Assembly: GCA_037349315.1 (NCBI GenBank)
Contig: JBAIAC010000042.1
Coordinates: forward strand, 806,001-870,000
Reading direction: 5' to 3'
From: Chelydra serpentina
Lineage: Eukaryota > Chordata > Testudines > Chelydridae
DNA: 64,000 bases
Position numbers and translations under genes: made by a program. Below the pieces are notes generated by a model, which did not search any database, was not told the origin of the DNA, and worked only from the letters and a program-made list of their open reading frames with translations. Each line of letters opens with the position of its first letter. Positions within the stretch are counted from its first letter, which is position 1. Positions 1-14,100 of the stretch are shown here, in pieces.

Positions 1-300
1 GGAGGTGTGGAAATAATGAGCTGACACTCTGTGGCTATTCCAAAAATCCACTCTTTTTCCAAAAACGCTCCCTGTCAAAGTCCCCCTCACCTCCCCCCCC
101 GATTTGAAAAGCACGTTGCAGCTACCTGAATGCCCATAATGCACCGCTCCCAATACAGCTGCAAGTGCCGCAAATGTAGCCACGTCAGTGGTAGTTACTG
201 CGCTGGCCGCTGCCAGTGTGGACAGGCTGCAGCGCTTTCCCTACTCAGCTGTACGAACATGGGTTTAACTAACAGCGCTGTACATCTGCAAGTGTAGCCT
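1..300. repeat. Partial MITE-like DNA at window edge
   Basis: This stretch is not coding. Its right end (CAAGTGTAGCC, about 287-297) resembles the terminal sequence of the Harbinger-like MITEs found elsewhere in the window, and the segment runs into a Penelope-type 3' fragment at about 306. The left end lies outside the window, so the element cannot be bounded. Confidence 0.35.
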
Positions 301-305
301 AGGCC

Positions 306-990
306 TTAGAGACTAACAAATTTATTTCAGCATTTCAGTGTAGTAGCCGTGTTAGTCTGTGTCAGCAAAACGAAAATAAGAAAGAAAAACTGAAACAGAT
401 CTCAAAGAGTTTCAGAGGGGTAGCTGTGTTAGTCTGTATCAGCGAAAACAACAAGGAGTCCTTATGGCAACTTAGGGCTGGTCTACACTAGCCCCGAAGT
501 TCGAAGTAAGATACGCGACTTCAGCTACGTGAATAACGTAGCTGAAGTTGAAGTATCTTATTTCGAACTTCAATGTACTCACCCCTGGTCCACACCACGG
601 CGCGCAGGCTCCCCCGTCGACTCCGCCTGCTCCGTACGTGGAGCAGGATTACCAGTGTCAACGGGGGAGCACTTCCTGGTTCGATTTATCGTGTCTAGAC
701 AAGACGTGATAAATCGAACCCAGAAGATCGATCCGACATGTCCGACAGAGCTGGTAAGTGTAGACTAGCCCTTAGAGACTAACACATTTATTTGGGCATA
801 AGCTTTCATGGGCTAAAACCCACTTCATCAGATGCATGGAGTGGAACATACAGTAGGGAGGTATAAAAACACAGCACATGAAAAGTTGGGAGTTGCCTTA
901 CCGAGTAGGGGGTCAGTGCTAAAGAGGAAATTCAATTAAGGTGGAAGTTGGCTATTCTCAACAGTTGACAAGACTCAAATGCTGGCCCAC
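306..990 (-). mobile_element. Penelope-like element 3'-end fragments, interrupted
   Basis: At least two short copies of a Penelope-like element (PLE) 3' terminus read on the minus strand. The diagnostic pieces are GCCGTGTTAGTCTGTGTC at about 350, the same motif again near 425, and GAGACTAAC followed by a GCATAAGCTTTC block from about 774. The same sequence lies next to a GIY-YIG reading frame at 38122-38885, which is why I call it PLE. The second copy is cut by a MITE at 475-771 and resumes exactly after it. Confidence 0.65.
475..771. mobile_element. PIF/Harbinger-like MITE inserted in a PLE fragment
   Basis: A 297-bp non-autonomous DNA transposon. Its ends are inverted (GGGCTGGTCTACACTAGC at the left, GGGCTAGTCTACACTTAC read from the right) and it is flanked on both sides by the trinucleotide TTA, the usual PIF/Harbinger target duplication. 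The interrupted PLE sequence (GGCAACTTAGAGACTAAC) is restored when the element and one TTA are ignored. It contains internal inverted repeats and no credible coding frame. Confidence 0.75.
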
Positions 991-1617
991 AGGGCGCTTA
1001 GGAGCTCGTCAGTGTGAATCTGCCATCCAGTGTCCTGCTAACGCTGAAGGGTAGCAGAGGACTCCAGTCCTGGGCTCTGATTGGGGGAATCCTGGGGGGC
1101 CCGACTGCTCCCCAGCCTCTATGTAACCCAAGCCAAGGGGCAGGACGTCGTCTGTGCAGCTGGGTTCTCCCTGCTCAGCTCTGCTTCCCCTGCAACACCT
1201 GCTCCTGATCTCCCGGTAACCTCTCCCCACCTGACACCTGGTTTGCCCTCTGGCCTGCCCGCCCCCAGCCCCTTCAGCCAGGCCTCCCCCCTGCTCTTCC
1301 CTCTCCCCAGCCCCTTCAGCCAGGCCTTCCCCCTGCTTCTCCCCCCCCCCCCCGCCAGTTGAGGGGTCTCTCCCTGGCCCTTGGCTGGGTCCCTCTCGCA
1401 CAGGGGCTCCCTCCTTTCTTGGTGGGACCTGTTCCCTCCCCCACCCCCACGCCCCAGTTGGCCATCTAGGAGCATAGAGACCCAGCCTAGAGCGCCTCAC
1501 ACAGACCTCCAGAGCCATAGAGCTACGGGTAGTGCATCACCCCCTTTCAGTCCTGTCTGTGTGGGGAAGGGGAAACTGGCTGAGTCCTCCAGGTCATAGA
1601 GATCAGGGGGGTGGGGG
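991..1617. other. Probable 3' UTR and downstream flank of the TRIM gene
   Basis: This is GC-rich DNA directly downstream of the TRIM stop codon on the minus strand. It contains long open frames on both strands, but these are low-complexity Pro/Gly/Arg-rich frames without recognisable domains. No canonical polyadenylation signal is evident close to the stop. A C-rich tandem duplication lies at 1266-1345. Confidence 0.4.
1266..1345. repeat. Two-copy, about 42-bp tandem repeat
   Basis: The segment beginning CAGCCCCTTCAGCCAGGCC at about 1266 recurs near 1307 with a few differences, followed by a C-rich tract. It explains the repeated Ala/Pro/Ser peptides in the overlapping open frames. Confidence 0.6.
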
Positions 1618-2141
1618 CTAGAGGAGCCGCACACTAACACCACCAACACAGAAGAATGGGCGGATTCTCTCCCCGGCGAAAGAGGCCGGCGGGAAAGTGA
1701 CAATCGGGTCCCCGTGACCAGCATCAAAAAACGTCACCTGCCCCCCTTCATAGTCCAGATAAACCCGGATCCTGCGGGGTCTCCGGCTCGGGGACAAGGG
1801 GATGATCTGCTCAGGGGATGTGAGAGCTAGGTACTGATCTTCACTGCACCCCACAGCCCAGATCCCCTGCTCAGAGTTAAGGCTGATCTCTCCCTTCCTC
1901 TTCACAGACTCTCTGGCCACCCCCACAGCACAGACTCCCCCTTCTTCTTCCTCCTCCACCCACACCTCCCAGTAATGTCTGCCCGAGGTGAATCCCGCAC
2001 AGCCCAGCAGACAGAGCTCAGTGTCAAATCTCTCAGGGGTGTCGGGCGGAGCCTGCCGTGTGTCTCCACATATCACACTTCTCCGATCCGCAGACACGAT
2101 GAGGTCGTGATGGGCCGTGTCTGGATCCAGAGTCACGTTGG
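1618..2141 (-). CDS. TRIM coding exon 6: PRY-SPRY (B30.2) domain and stop
   Basis: The acceptor CTCTCTCTGCAG ends at 2142 and the frame ends with TAG at 1618-1620. PRY begins [18 protein letters not shown] shows the GRHYWEVWV motif, a glutamate run in the first loop, GIWAVG, a [12 protein letters not shown] stretch and the conserved [14 protein letters not shown] end. The domain is complete, so the partner-binding module of the ligase is retained. Confidence 0.95.
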
Positions 2142-5100
2142 CTGCAGAGAGAGAATCAGAGCGTGAGGGGCAGAGCTCAGCCCCAGGGCAGGGTCTGATC
2201 GTGTCAGTGACAGAACCTGCCCCAGCTGGGGAGTGACTCAGGCGACCCCCCCCCCACCGGATTGACCCGGTTCTGCCTGGGGAGCAGCGCTGAGATCTCA
2301 GCCATGTGCAGGGGGGTTCACACCCTGACAGAGCTGGTTCAGTGACAGAGTGAAGGGATCAGCTCCGCTGAGCCAGGCCCCTGACCCAGAGTCTGATTCT
2401 CAGTTATTCCATCCTTGTGCTTGGGGGAAAGATGAGGGGGGTTGGGGGGGGAGGTGGTTTTAAGCCACCTTTGTCCTTCCTTTAGTCTCCCTGGCCCCTA
2501 GTTCCAGGGCCCTCAGGGCTGCAAAGCAGAGAGCAGCCATAGTGTGATGCATCCTGTCTATGCCCCCAGCAGAGCCGTTCCTTGGGGAGGGCGAATCGGG
2601 GCGACCGCTCCGGGCTCTGAACTTTGGGGGGCCCCGCGGGCTGGTGCGATTGGCCGGCGCAGTCGGTCCCAGAAGAAACAAATCTGTCATTTCTGCCGCT
2701 GACCCCACACCCCCCTAGGGATGGCCCGGGCCACCAGCATGGCCCAAACCCACTCCTACAACAACAGCTGGGAGCAGAGTTGTTGTAGAGCCCCTGTGCC
2801 ACCTTCACACGGACGGGGGTGGGGGGGTGGGGTCTCCCTGGCACCAAGTTATTCTCTGGGGACTGTTTCCAGGCACGTTAAGGCCCCTTTGCTCTGACAG
2901 AGCAGCATGAAAGGGCCTGACAATCAGGCCCAGGGAATCTTTCCCCATCCGCACCCACCTCTCCCCACAGATGTGATTAGAGATCCTGGCATCATAGGAG
3001 GCTCCCAGCAGATTACAGGGAATCCAATGTCCCCCTGTCCAATGATGCAACTCTGCACAGCCCCGTCGCCGTGCAGAGCCCCTCCCTCCTAACGATCAGC
3101 GAGCTGAGCACTAGAAAAACTGCTTTTATAGAGACCCCTCTGGCCCCCCCATGACTCTGTGTAGCTGGGTGTGGGTGAGGACACCGCACAATTACTGAAT
3201 GGCTGCTCGTCTTGTGCTGGTCCATCAGGGACTTTCCAAACTCCACACCGATGGCCCCAAGGCCATGCAATGGCTAATACAGTATTGCCGACTTCAAGAG
3301 ATCAAATCTCATGAGATTGGCCAAAGTCGTGACATTTTAAAGAAGGATTCTATTGTGGTTTTTAGGTCAGTCTCTTGATGTTTGAACTCTTCTGGCCCCT
3401 CCCCAGGGTGTGCGCATGTGACAATCAGTGTCCCCCACTCTCTCCCATGTACTGGAGAAAGTAATTTTGGCTCCTGCTGCAGGAGCTCTGTCATAAACAT
3501 ACAGCTAAGGGTAGCCTAGGATTCCTCCTTACCTGTAAGGGGTTAAGAAGCTCAAATAACCTCGCTGGCACCTAACCAAGAGGATCAATGAGGAAAGAAG
3601 CGACAAAGGGTCCTGTGGCACCTTATAGACTAACAGAGGTATTGAAGCATAAGCTTTCGTGGGTGAATACCCACTTCTTCGGATGCAAGCAGTGGAAATG
3701 TCCAGAGGCAGATATAATGAGGAAAGATACTTTCAAATCTTGGGAAGGGGAAAGGTTTTGTTTGCGCTCTTGGTTTGTGTCTCTGTGTTCTCTCTTGGGA
3801 CTAAGAGAGGAACCGGGCAAAAAATCCATCTCCTCCAACCCAGCCTCAACCAAATCTCCAATATTACAACCAAGTAAGTTAGTCAGGCATTTCGATTAGG
3901 CTTTCTTTTGTTTTGCTTGTGAGTTCTCTGTACTAAAATGGAGGTTTATTCCTGTTTTCTGTAGTGCACTATGGTGCTGCCATAATTCATAGGAAAGTTT
4001 TCACTCCCCCTTTGAGCCAAGAAATTTACCTTTGTCCAACTGCTGCCTAGACGACAGTGAGTCTAGAGGAAGAAATGGATGAAAGAGACGAAATATCATG
4101 TTGTCGTGTTTAGGGATATATTCACATTGTTAATGTTCTAACACAAAAGCAAAATGAAAAGAAACAAACTCTATGAAGTTATAGTTAAGGAGGTTAAGTG
4201 CAATTCAGACCAACACAAACCATTACCCACATCACTAAAAAATAATCACAAAGATTAAGAACTAAGGACGTGACCTAAGGTCACATGACAGATCCAGAGT
4301 GGTTTTACCAGCGATTACACACCTGTGGCTGGCCCATGACAGCCGACTTGGGCTCGCAGGGCTGGGACAATGGGGCTGTTTCATTGCGGGGTGGATGCTC
4401 GGGCTGGGGCAGAGGTCTGGGCTCTGGGACCCTGTGACAGGAGAGGGTCGCAGAGCTCAGGTCCAGCCCGAGCCTGAACCTGAACCTCGTGAGCCGGAGT
4501 CATCGGACACGGGCCAGTCACGGGTGTTTAATGGCTGTGCAGAGAAACCCTCTGAAACCAACACGTCATTCACAGACAGACCCACACAGACACTTTCTCA
4601 CTGATTAGCTCAATCAGCTTTAAATCTGCCCTGAACCACTAGTACTCAGTAAAACTGGATCATTCTTCCTGACAGCCCTGGTGGTCTCATTCTCTCCAGC
4701 TCAGGAGGATAAAAGCTGGAGAATCTCTAAAGAAGGGGTGGGGAACCTACAGCCTGCGGGCCAGATCCGGCCTGTTGCTAAATTTCAACCAGCCTGGAGT
4801 GCCACTCCCCTCCTCTGCCATGGGGTTGGAGCCACAAGTGCCAAACTCACCCTGCCACTGGGGAGGGGAGGAGGGGGGAAGCCCGGAGCCTCTGCACAGA
4901 GCCTCGGGAACTAGGAGTGCTGCAGCAACCCCCAGGTTTTGCACAGGATCCCAGCCCCCAGCTGTGGTCCCAGCCTCAGCCCCCTTGCCCCGTCTGCGTC
5001 CTGCCCCACCCTCCTGGAGCCATGGCCCAGTCTTGGCCCCAATTCTGGGGAGTAAGGAGGTAAGGGTGGGGGCAGGGAAAAAGTTTGGGAACCACTGGCT

Positions 5101-8100
5101 TTCAGCATCCCCACTGTAAAAATTGTTCCAGAGCCACTGCCTCTGCAACCCCTGCAATGGTCTGCTGCAGGGGGAAGCCCCGAGCCCCCCCGCCCCCTCT
5201 CTGTCCCCCAGCAGGTGAGTGACCCAGGATTGTTTTTTTTCTGTGCGTCAATGGCGCATGATAGAAAAAAGATTCCCCACCCCCGCTCTAAAGCAAGAGG
5301 GACTATGATGCCACAGGAGGACTTGCAGACAAGAAATCCAAACAAACATATTTCAAAACCAGTGAATTCAGCAGAGAGCTCAAACTCAGGTTAACGTTCA
5401 GAGCTGCTAGGAAAGGAAAACCCCCAGGGAGTGCGAATGTAGGCCCCTAACCCAGTGTGCATGTGCTGGATTGAGAGCTGAGTAGGGAATTCATAGGTTC
5501 CAAATGATTAGTTGACTGTCTCCTGCCACAATCATTGTCCCTAAGAGATTTCCCCAGCTCTGTCAATTATCAGCATGATATATGTGAGAAAATCCCCCAG
5601 GTGACTGTTACCTTTGAATTTCTTCATTATGGTCTCCAGAGAAGCATTTCTTTGAGAAGATTCCCAGATTCTCCATTTCAGTTCAGAAGAAAAGGCCACT
5701 GGGTTCTGAAACGTCTCCCTCTCGCATCTGAAGAACAACCCAGTGTTACTCGTTGTGGAGTTCCTTCATATTTGTGTTTTACTAACATGTATTTTATTCC
5801 AGTGAATGGCTGTAGCTCAACAGACCCTGGAGGATTAAATTCTCTGTTGCCCCAGGAAAAGGTCCAATACCAGCTTTGACATGACAAGCTTCCCCTTCAT
5901 TTTGGTGAGACCGATATTGGAAAACTGCATCCAGTTACAGTATCCCCATTTTAAAATGGACGTTAAGAAAATGGAGATGGTGCAGAGAAGACCCACCAAA
6001 CTGATGTGAGAGCTGATAAAAATGCCTTGCACTGAGAGAACCCAGGCACTTGAGTATGGGGTATAAATACCGTCAGGGGGAGCATAGACTTGGTACTAAA
6101 GAGCTCCTCAATTTACAAAACAAAGGCACAACAAGGACCAATGGCTGGAAGCTGAAGCCAGAGAAATTCCAGTGGGAAATCAGACAGACATTTTGAAGAG
6201 TGCGGGTGGATTAACCATTGGAAGAAACTGCCAAGGGAAGTGGTGGATTCTCCATCTCTGGACAACGGCGTCGGAACAGCGGGGCCATGGCCCCATCATT
6301 TTTAAAAGTGGGAGAGCTATGCTCTCTCCCTTTGTACCTGCCTTAAAGGCAAGTGATTGGCGGGGGTGGGGAGAGCGAGCAGGGGGCGGGGTCTCAGGGA
6401 AGAGGCAGAGCAGGGGTGGGGCCATGGTTTGGGCACCAGTGGGCCCTCCACTTCTAGGGAGCTTCAAGCATTATTGTCCTTTGATGTTTTTAAATCTAGA
6501 CTGAATGGCTTTCTGGGAGGTGCTTTAGTCAACACACGTTAGGATTTAGTAAAATACAAGTTACTGGGCTGAACACAGGAATAACTGGGTGAAATTTAAG
6601 GACCTGTCATACATAGGCACTGACACTGTGGATGCTTCGGGGCTGGAGCACCTACAGGAAAAAAATAGTGGGTGCTCAGCACCCACCAGCAGCCCCACAG
6701 ATCAGCTTCCCCTCCTCCTGCCAGTGCCTCCCGCCCGTTAGCTGGCCCTTCCGATCAGCTCCTCCCCCTACCTCCCAATGTCTCCCACCCACCAGGGATC
6801 AGCTGTTCAGCAGTGGGCAGGAGGTGCTGGGGGAGAGCGAGGGTGGGATGAGGCTGGGCAGAGCAGGAAAAGATGGAGCAGGGCCTTGGGGGAAGAGACG
6901 GAGTGGGGGCAGGGCCACGGGCCAAGCGGGGGTCAATCACCCTCGGGGGAATGAGAAAGTCGATGCCTATGCTGTGATATACAAGAGGTCAAATGTGATG
7001 ATTTTACAGTGCTTTCTGGCCTTCAACTTTATGCATCTATGTAACTCAGAAATGCCATGTGGCAATGAGTTCCACGGGTTAATAATGAATTGTGTAAAAA
7101 AAAAAGTATTTCCTTTTCTCAGCTTTACACTAGTTGCCTTTCAGTTGCACTGAGCGTCCCCTTGGTCTTGTATTGTGAGTGTGAGTAAACAGGATCACCT
7201 GACTTATATCCTGTACACCATTTAAGGGAGATAATAAGTGACAATCCTGTGGTGATGTAGATACCCATCGTACCAGGACATGGAGTGAGACCCACTAACC
7301 CATTTCAAAGATAATTTATGTTCTTATTTAGTTCTTTGGATACATACAATGGTCAGTCCACTAGCACAGGGGTTCTCAGCTTACAAAGGCGAGTGTGTGT
7401 CCACCCCACACTGAGGGAGAGGCAAACTACTGAAAGAATTTGCACTGCCCAAGGGAGCCTTGAGCAGTGTGAGTCGGTGCAGTTCTGGGGGCAGGGCTGG
7501 AGCTGGGGGGAACTGGCTGGCACCTTCTATTGCTGGTTCATCAAGGGCTGGGAGAGGATTCGTGTGACACAGCTGGGCGTGTCCCTGCCCATAGGTGGCT
7601 GTGTCAGCACAGGGCCTGTCAGGCTGGTAGCTTGACATCAGCATCACGGGGCAAGAGGCAGCCCAGGTGGGGGATTTGGAGGGCTCAGCAGTCCCACAGT
7701 CCAAGTTGTACCCCGGGAACCCGTCCCACTAATGTAAATCTCCCTTGTTCCAAATTAAACCAACTACTTCTTGTTCTGTCCTCAGTGGACTTAAAGAACA
7801 ACTGATCACCGCTCTCTGTAGAACCGCCTCAGACATATTTGAAGACTGTTATCAGGCCCTGCCTGAGTCTTCTCTTCTCTATGTAAGGGGACTGTTATCC
7901 CTTTACTAACATTCAGAGCTCTCAGGGGCAATGGGGAGAGGCCAATGCTCCAGGTCAGCTCTGATTGACAGGGCGGGCAGGCGAATCAGGGAGTCAGGAG
8001 GTCAGGGTGGATCCTGTCCTCCGTGTGAGCTGAAGTTGCCTGAGTCAGAGTGAGTGGGGCCGAGCTGAGGAGAGGCCAGAGCTGAGCTGGGCCAGATCTG

Positions 8101-11100
8101 GAGGGGCCAGAAAAGCAGCCCAGAGACACAGACCTGCCCTGGGAGCAGAGCTGCAGCCCAGAGACACAGACCTGCCCTGGGGGAGAAGCTGCAGCAGCCA
8201 GAGCCAGAGGGGCCAGGGCAGCAGCCCAGGCAGCTGGAGGCAGAGCAGCAGCAGCTGTGCTGAGGCAGAGGAGCTGGAGCTGGGGCTGGAGCAGTCCGGA
8301 GCCGGGTGCGGTGAGCAGCTGGGGAGAGCGAGGGGGACCCTGGGCAGTGGGCCCAGCGCAGGGAGACGCCTCAGCCAAGAGGCCCTGCAGGCCAGACTTG
8401 CAGGGGGATCTAAACCCCGACAGGGCGGGGTCGACGCTGGGAAGAAGGGTCCTGCCACCCAGAGCCTGTGAGCGTGTGGCCACTGCCGGAGCAAGTATCC
8501 AAGCCACAGCGTCCCTGCAGCACAGCCAGGGCCTGAGAAGGAGCCTGGGACTTACAAAGGAACAGACTGAACTGCCCTGACATTGCAGAGACACTGTTGT
8601 GATGGTCCCTGCCACAGAGCGGGGTGATGTGTTTTCATTAGCCTTTCCCATTTTTCCTTATTCCTGTTACAAATTAATTGTTAATTAAATAATTTGTATT
8701 TGCTTTGAATTGTATGAAGTGATCAGTGGGTCAGGGAAGCATCCTGTTCAGAGAGAGTACCCCGGAGTGGGGACACCCTAGCCCCTGACCTAGGTGACCA
8801 CAGCAAGGTTGGGGGTCGAGCCCCCCAGGAATCCTGGGCCCAGCCTTGTTGGGGTTACGAGGACTCTGCCAGACAGGAGAGTACAAGGGGAGTCCTCGAG
8901 GGCAGGGAGGCCTCTGGGGTAAAGGAGGTGGGAGCGAGGACTGAGATCCTTCCGCTAGCCCATTTCACCGGGGTAGTGCAAAGACGAGGAAAGTTCCCCA
9001 CAATAGCAGGACTATTCCCCCGCTTACATCTAGACTAAACACACCCATTGATTTCAACCTTTCCTCACAGCTCATCCATTCTAAACCTCTGATCATTTCT
9101 GTTGCTCTCCTCCGAACTCTCTCCAATTTTTCCACATCTTTCTTACAGTGCGATGCCCAAAACTGGACACAGGATTCCAGCTGAGACCTCACCGTGGCAA
9201 GAAGGGTGGAACAACGTCCTCCTGTGTCTTACATACGACACTCCTGCTAATTCATCTGTGGTGGGATGTTCACCTTACATCAGCCTCCAAAAGAGTGAAG
9301 GAAGCTGAGAAAGAGGAGATTAGCGAGACAGGCCACACATGAGAGGTTTAGGCCAGAGAAGCAACCCCTGATTGGACGATGAAGCTCAGCTGAGCAGGTG
9401 GGGGCTGGGCTAGTATAAAGCCAGGAAGCTGGCAACAGAAATTGGCTGCAGTGAGGAAGTCTGCAGCCACCCTCTGTGCATTCAAAAGGGAAAGAGGGAA
9501 CCCAGGGAAAGAATAGCAGGCTGGGAACCTGGCCCTGGGGAAAGGGAGTACTTAGAATCATAGGGTTAGAAGGGACTGCCAGGGTCCTCTAGTCTAACGC
9601 CTGTAAGAGAGAAGGGTGGAGAAGAAAGCCTATGGGAGGTGAGTAGGAAGCAGCCCAGGGAGAGAGCAGACCTTGCCTGCATGTGGTAGGGTCGCTGGGC
9701 CCTGGAGCAGTGGGTGGGCTCGATTTCCCCTACCAGCCACTGATGGAGGGGCATTGCCTGAACAGTGAGACTCTACACCCCGCAAGGGGAAACCATTTAG
9801 TGACCTGGCTGGAGGCTGAGCCACGCAGAGGAAGCCGCAGCTCTTGGAGAGAGAGACGAGGCTGCAGAGTGAGAGAGAGACAACGGGGGAGAGACGGCAA
9901 GGGGAGGTGTTGGCCCTGGAAGAGAGCCAATCCCCAGAACAGCCAGGAGGAGGCACCACCTGCGGTGAATACAGCAACCTGGGACAACATCCCAGAATGA
10001 CACTTGCCTTTTTCACAAGAGCATCACACTGCCGACTCCTTCCATGTGTGAGCCACTTGAACCCCAGAGGTTTTTCCGCAGTACGGCTGCCTAGCCAGTT
10101 ATTCCCCGTTTCATAGTTGTACATTTGATTTTTCCTTCCAAAGTGCAGCACTTTCTTTATTGAATGTCCCCTTAAATTGATTTTAATCCTTCCTCCCTCT
10201 GCCCTTTGTCTCTTGTGTCTATTTAGACTGTAAACTCCTTGGGGCAGGGACTGTCTCTGTCTGTGTGTCTGGGCAGTGCCCAGCATGTTGGGACCTGATT
10301 TTGCCTTGAGCTTCTAGGCACTGCCATAGTGCTACTGATAATAGCACATTATAAACTCCTTAGAGCAGGGTATGTCTCTTCCATCATATCTGTTGCCACG
10401 CCCAGCACACTTATAAAACTCACTGCATAATAAGAAACAATTAATAAACAGCTCATTGAATAGTCATGAGATGGCCCTGACCTTCCATCCCTACCAACCT
10501 AGGTGGAGTTTGGAGTCTATGATCTAGAAATTAAAAACTTATTCTCTGTCCTCAATCTTCTGAGGTCTCCATTCCACCAGCTACACTATAAACAACACCC
10601 CTGTCTCTAGGTAAATAACTCTTTTCTCAGGCTGCTCTATTCTGGAGTCTCATCAAAATGACAACAGCCCCAAGATTAGATTTAATGGAGGGAGATTGGG
10701 AATCAGCCCCACACTCTGCACGGCTGGACCATGTGGAGCCCGGTCTCATGTTTAAAATCCCTTCCCTGCATTGGGAACTGAAAGGGAGACTGAAGGAGCC
10801 ACCTACCTGCTCAAGGTGCCTTTGATGTCCTAGAGGGGAGAGATAAAAGGAAGTTCAGTCCCATATCTCATACTAAGGATCCGTCCTGCTCTGGAGGGGA
10901 CTCCCTTGGTCTTCACAGTTTGAGGTTCAAAAAGAAATTATTTGTTATTTATTAATGCAAACAAAAACATTAAATGTGCTGCCTTTGCTCTTTTGGAGAA
11001 GTGCTTTGACTGCAGGATCTGGGTCCAGGAAGTTTGCATAAGGAGGCACACTAGCTCTTTGTGTAATGACATTTGGATAACCAGCTGGCACATGGAATCA

Positions 11101-14100
11101 AAGGGCTGAGTCTTGCGATGTGCTGAACAAGGATCTTCCTAACACTCACAGGTTTGGGGAAGATCCCCTCCTACAGACTCCAGTGGGTCCAGAGGGAGGG
11201 ATGCCCCCCATGCTGTGCTGCTCCCGTGCTGTAAACTCTCTCCCACAAACATTATGAAGGCCAATATTTTCCCTTTTTGTGATATGTAGGAAAAGTGAAA
11301 AATTAGGCTTTAAATGGAATCTTAACTTCAATCTTAGCTATTTCCATAATTAAAATTGGTTCCATCTTTAATCTTTTGGAGTTAGCGTTTGGAACACAGG
11401 AAATGCTAGGCTGGCTCAGACCGGAAGTCCATCTAATCAGTATTCTGTCTCCAAAGGTGGACAGTGCCAGATGCTTCAGAGGAAGGTGTAAATCTGCCTG
11501 CTACATTCTCATCCTTCTCTCTAACAGTTAGCAACTGGCTGAAGCAATGAAGTAGGAGGTTTAATATCACTCTGTATATTCTTGTTATCCATATAAATAT
11601 CTGATCACTTTTTAAGTTTTGCTAAATGCTTGGTCTCAATGACATCCGGTGGCAATCAGTTCCACAGTCTAATTCTGTGATGTGTGAAAAAACATTCATT
11701 GCATCAGTTTTGAATTTGACACCTTCTAATTTTATTGAATGTCCCTTTGTTCTTGCATTAGGAGACAGGGAGAACAAAGTTTGGAGTTTGCCATTTTTGG
11801 AGGAATTTTCTCCCACTAGAATTCAAAAAAAGAATTTCTTTTCATTTAGGGCTCGATCCAATGCTCGTTGTACTCAAGAAGTATATTTCCATTTACTTTA
11901 ATGGGCATTTTATCAAGCCCTTAAGGAAAAATAATGTATATTTTAGCAATACTATATGTTCTGACCATTCACTCCTATACTCCAAAAGTGAAGAGTTAGG
12001 AGACTTTCTTGCCCTTTGAAAGGTTCTGGGGTGTTTCTAACACCGTCTCACCTGCAGGAATTCACTCACTGGCTGCTGGCACTTCTGCTCCATCTCACTG
12101 ATCAGGGAACTGAAAGAAGATATTTCCTCAGATAATTTGGCAACATACTCAGACCCCCTCTTTTCAATTTCCTGATTCAGCTCTTCCAACTGAGCCAGCA
12201 GGAGTCGCTCTTGTTTCTCCAGAAACTGGCGCAATTGCTGAAATTGAGACACAATCTTCTGCTTCTCAGTTTCTAGCTGTTTCTGAAATGACGAAATAGA
12301 AACAGGAAAATCACAGGTCAAGGACAAGCCTACGGAATGAGGCATGGAACATTTTATGCACATGGCAGCATGTCATTGCAACCCCACAGAATTTAACTTC
12401 TGACACTATGGAGAACATACTCTATGCTCAGTAGACAGAAGATTTTCCAATAGATTTTCAAGAGTCCTAACTGGTGTTTAGAATATGAATTTTTCTTGCA
12501 TAATTCAGATAATTTGTAATCAGTGGCTTCTAGAAAACCAGATCCTTCCAATAACAGGAAGCACAGCAGGTGTGGGATTCAGAACTGGACTGGCAAGAAT
12601 TATTTTAGTGGAGGAAACAGCAGAACCCAAACTAAGAAGCCCTAGACTTGAACTGGGGAACACATGCTGTCCACAAAATACATAGAGACACAAAGGGCAT
12701 TTAAAAAAAAAAAGTACTAAAATTTGAGCTCCATCATTTGCTCTCATGAGTTATGAAAACAGTTTTGTATACATAAAATTTGGCACACCATAAATCTTGG
12801 ATTTTAAGCCATACAGGGACCTGAGCACAAATTGGGCTGCTGGGAAGACCCCTTTCTGCACACGCAAATCTGAGTTTGCAGATTGCTTAGGAATGAGTGC
12901 ATGTGAACTGGACAGAAGTCCACCAATTCATGCTGTTTCTGGAGCACTCTCTGGCCCCTGATACCCTAGGAGGAAGGAAATTAGACCAGATTTGGAACTC
13001 AGATCTTCTCCATGGCAATGTCTAGCAGCGATACCATTAAGGGCCTGTTCCAAAGCTCACTGAACTGAACAGGAGTCTTTCCAATGACTTCCTTGTGCTT
13101 TGTTTAAGGCACTAAGTGAGCCTACTCCTCTGGGGCAGCAGATTCTTATAGCAGATGCACTGATTGTCCAGCAGAGGTTATCTCTGTTGAAAGTACAGAT
13201 GGCCAAAAAAACTGGAGGGTCGGGGAATTTGCAAAAATAATAGAAATTTCAAAGTTGTTTCCATTTCTCAGTTTTCAGAATGGAACTTCTTTTGATTTGT
13301 TTGAAAAATATGTTGAAATAAATTTTGAAAAATGTCACATTTTTATTTCTCCCTTTTCCCAAAATGGAACAAAATAATGTTTATTTCCCCCATTTTTCTT
13401 TTTAATACTTCCTCTCTGTACTTCTTCAAATGATCTCCCAGTTTTGAAAAAGTGGCAAAAAGAAAAAGGAAAAACTCTGAGGAAAAAAACCTAGAAAGTA
13501 TTCATTTTAGTGCACTCAGTAGAAAAAAGGACTAAAAAGAGAAAGAGATAAAAAACAAATATGAAAGTTTTAAAATTTTTCAGCTTTTTAAAAGCAAAAT
13601 GAAAATTTCAGTTTGAAATGACACAAAAATGTTTGTTTCATTTTGAAATTTCCTGTCAAAAATTGAAAAATTTGTTGCAAGTGACTTTTTCCTATGAAAA
13701 AGGTTGTTTTCTACTAAACCCCCTTTATCTGCAGGAAGCTTTTTTTGGTTGAAAATTTTCAACCAGCTTTAGTTGAAAGACTAAAGGAGAAACTACTGTT
13801 AAGTAAACAAATTACACTCAAATTATCAGTGAAAATATTTGGATTATTAAAACTCTTTCTTTAATGCTGCATTTTCCTGCTTACTCTCAATTAAAGCAGA
13901 ACAGTTTTTCTTTACAATGAGAACAAATAAGTATCATCTTTCACACATGAGAACCTGTTACTCACTATTCCTCTTATGATACTCAGCCTAAGCAGTGTAT
14001 TGATAATGTCCCTGTGCACATTTGCTTCTGAATAATAACGGCACCTACCAGCAGTTCATGGCTTTTATTTTCCCCACTCAATTTAAATGACAGAATCTCT

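Larger units (their letters stand above)
2142..5611 (-). other. TRIM intron 5
   Basis: GT at 5611-5610 and AG at 2143-2142 bound this intron. Its content is mostly transposon DNA: MITE-like at 2570-2729, LTR-related at about 3490-3960 with a PLE scrap inside, and hAT-like at 4733-5285. The remainder shows nothing I recognise. Confidence 0.8.
5728..10806 (-). other. TRIM intron 4
   Basis: Donor at 10806-10805 and acceptor AG at 5729-5728. It holds CR1/L3-like LINE pieces, a hAT-like MITE and LTR-related DNA, listed separately. No further exon was found. A cluster of Pro/Leu-rich open frames at 7986-8651 falls in LTR-like sequence and is not a gene. Confidence 0.8.

Noticed and set aside
1009..1518. 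Gly/Arg-rich minus-strand frames downstream of the TRIM stop
   Set aside because: Low-complexity translation across a tandem duplication; most likely 3' UTR.
7986..8651. Minus-strand frame of 221 codons, Leu/Ser/Pro-rich
   Set aside because: It is driven by CAG/CTG-rich composition in LTR-like DNA, with tandem words and no domain or splice context.
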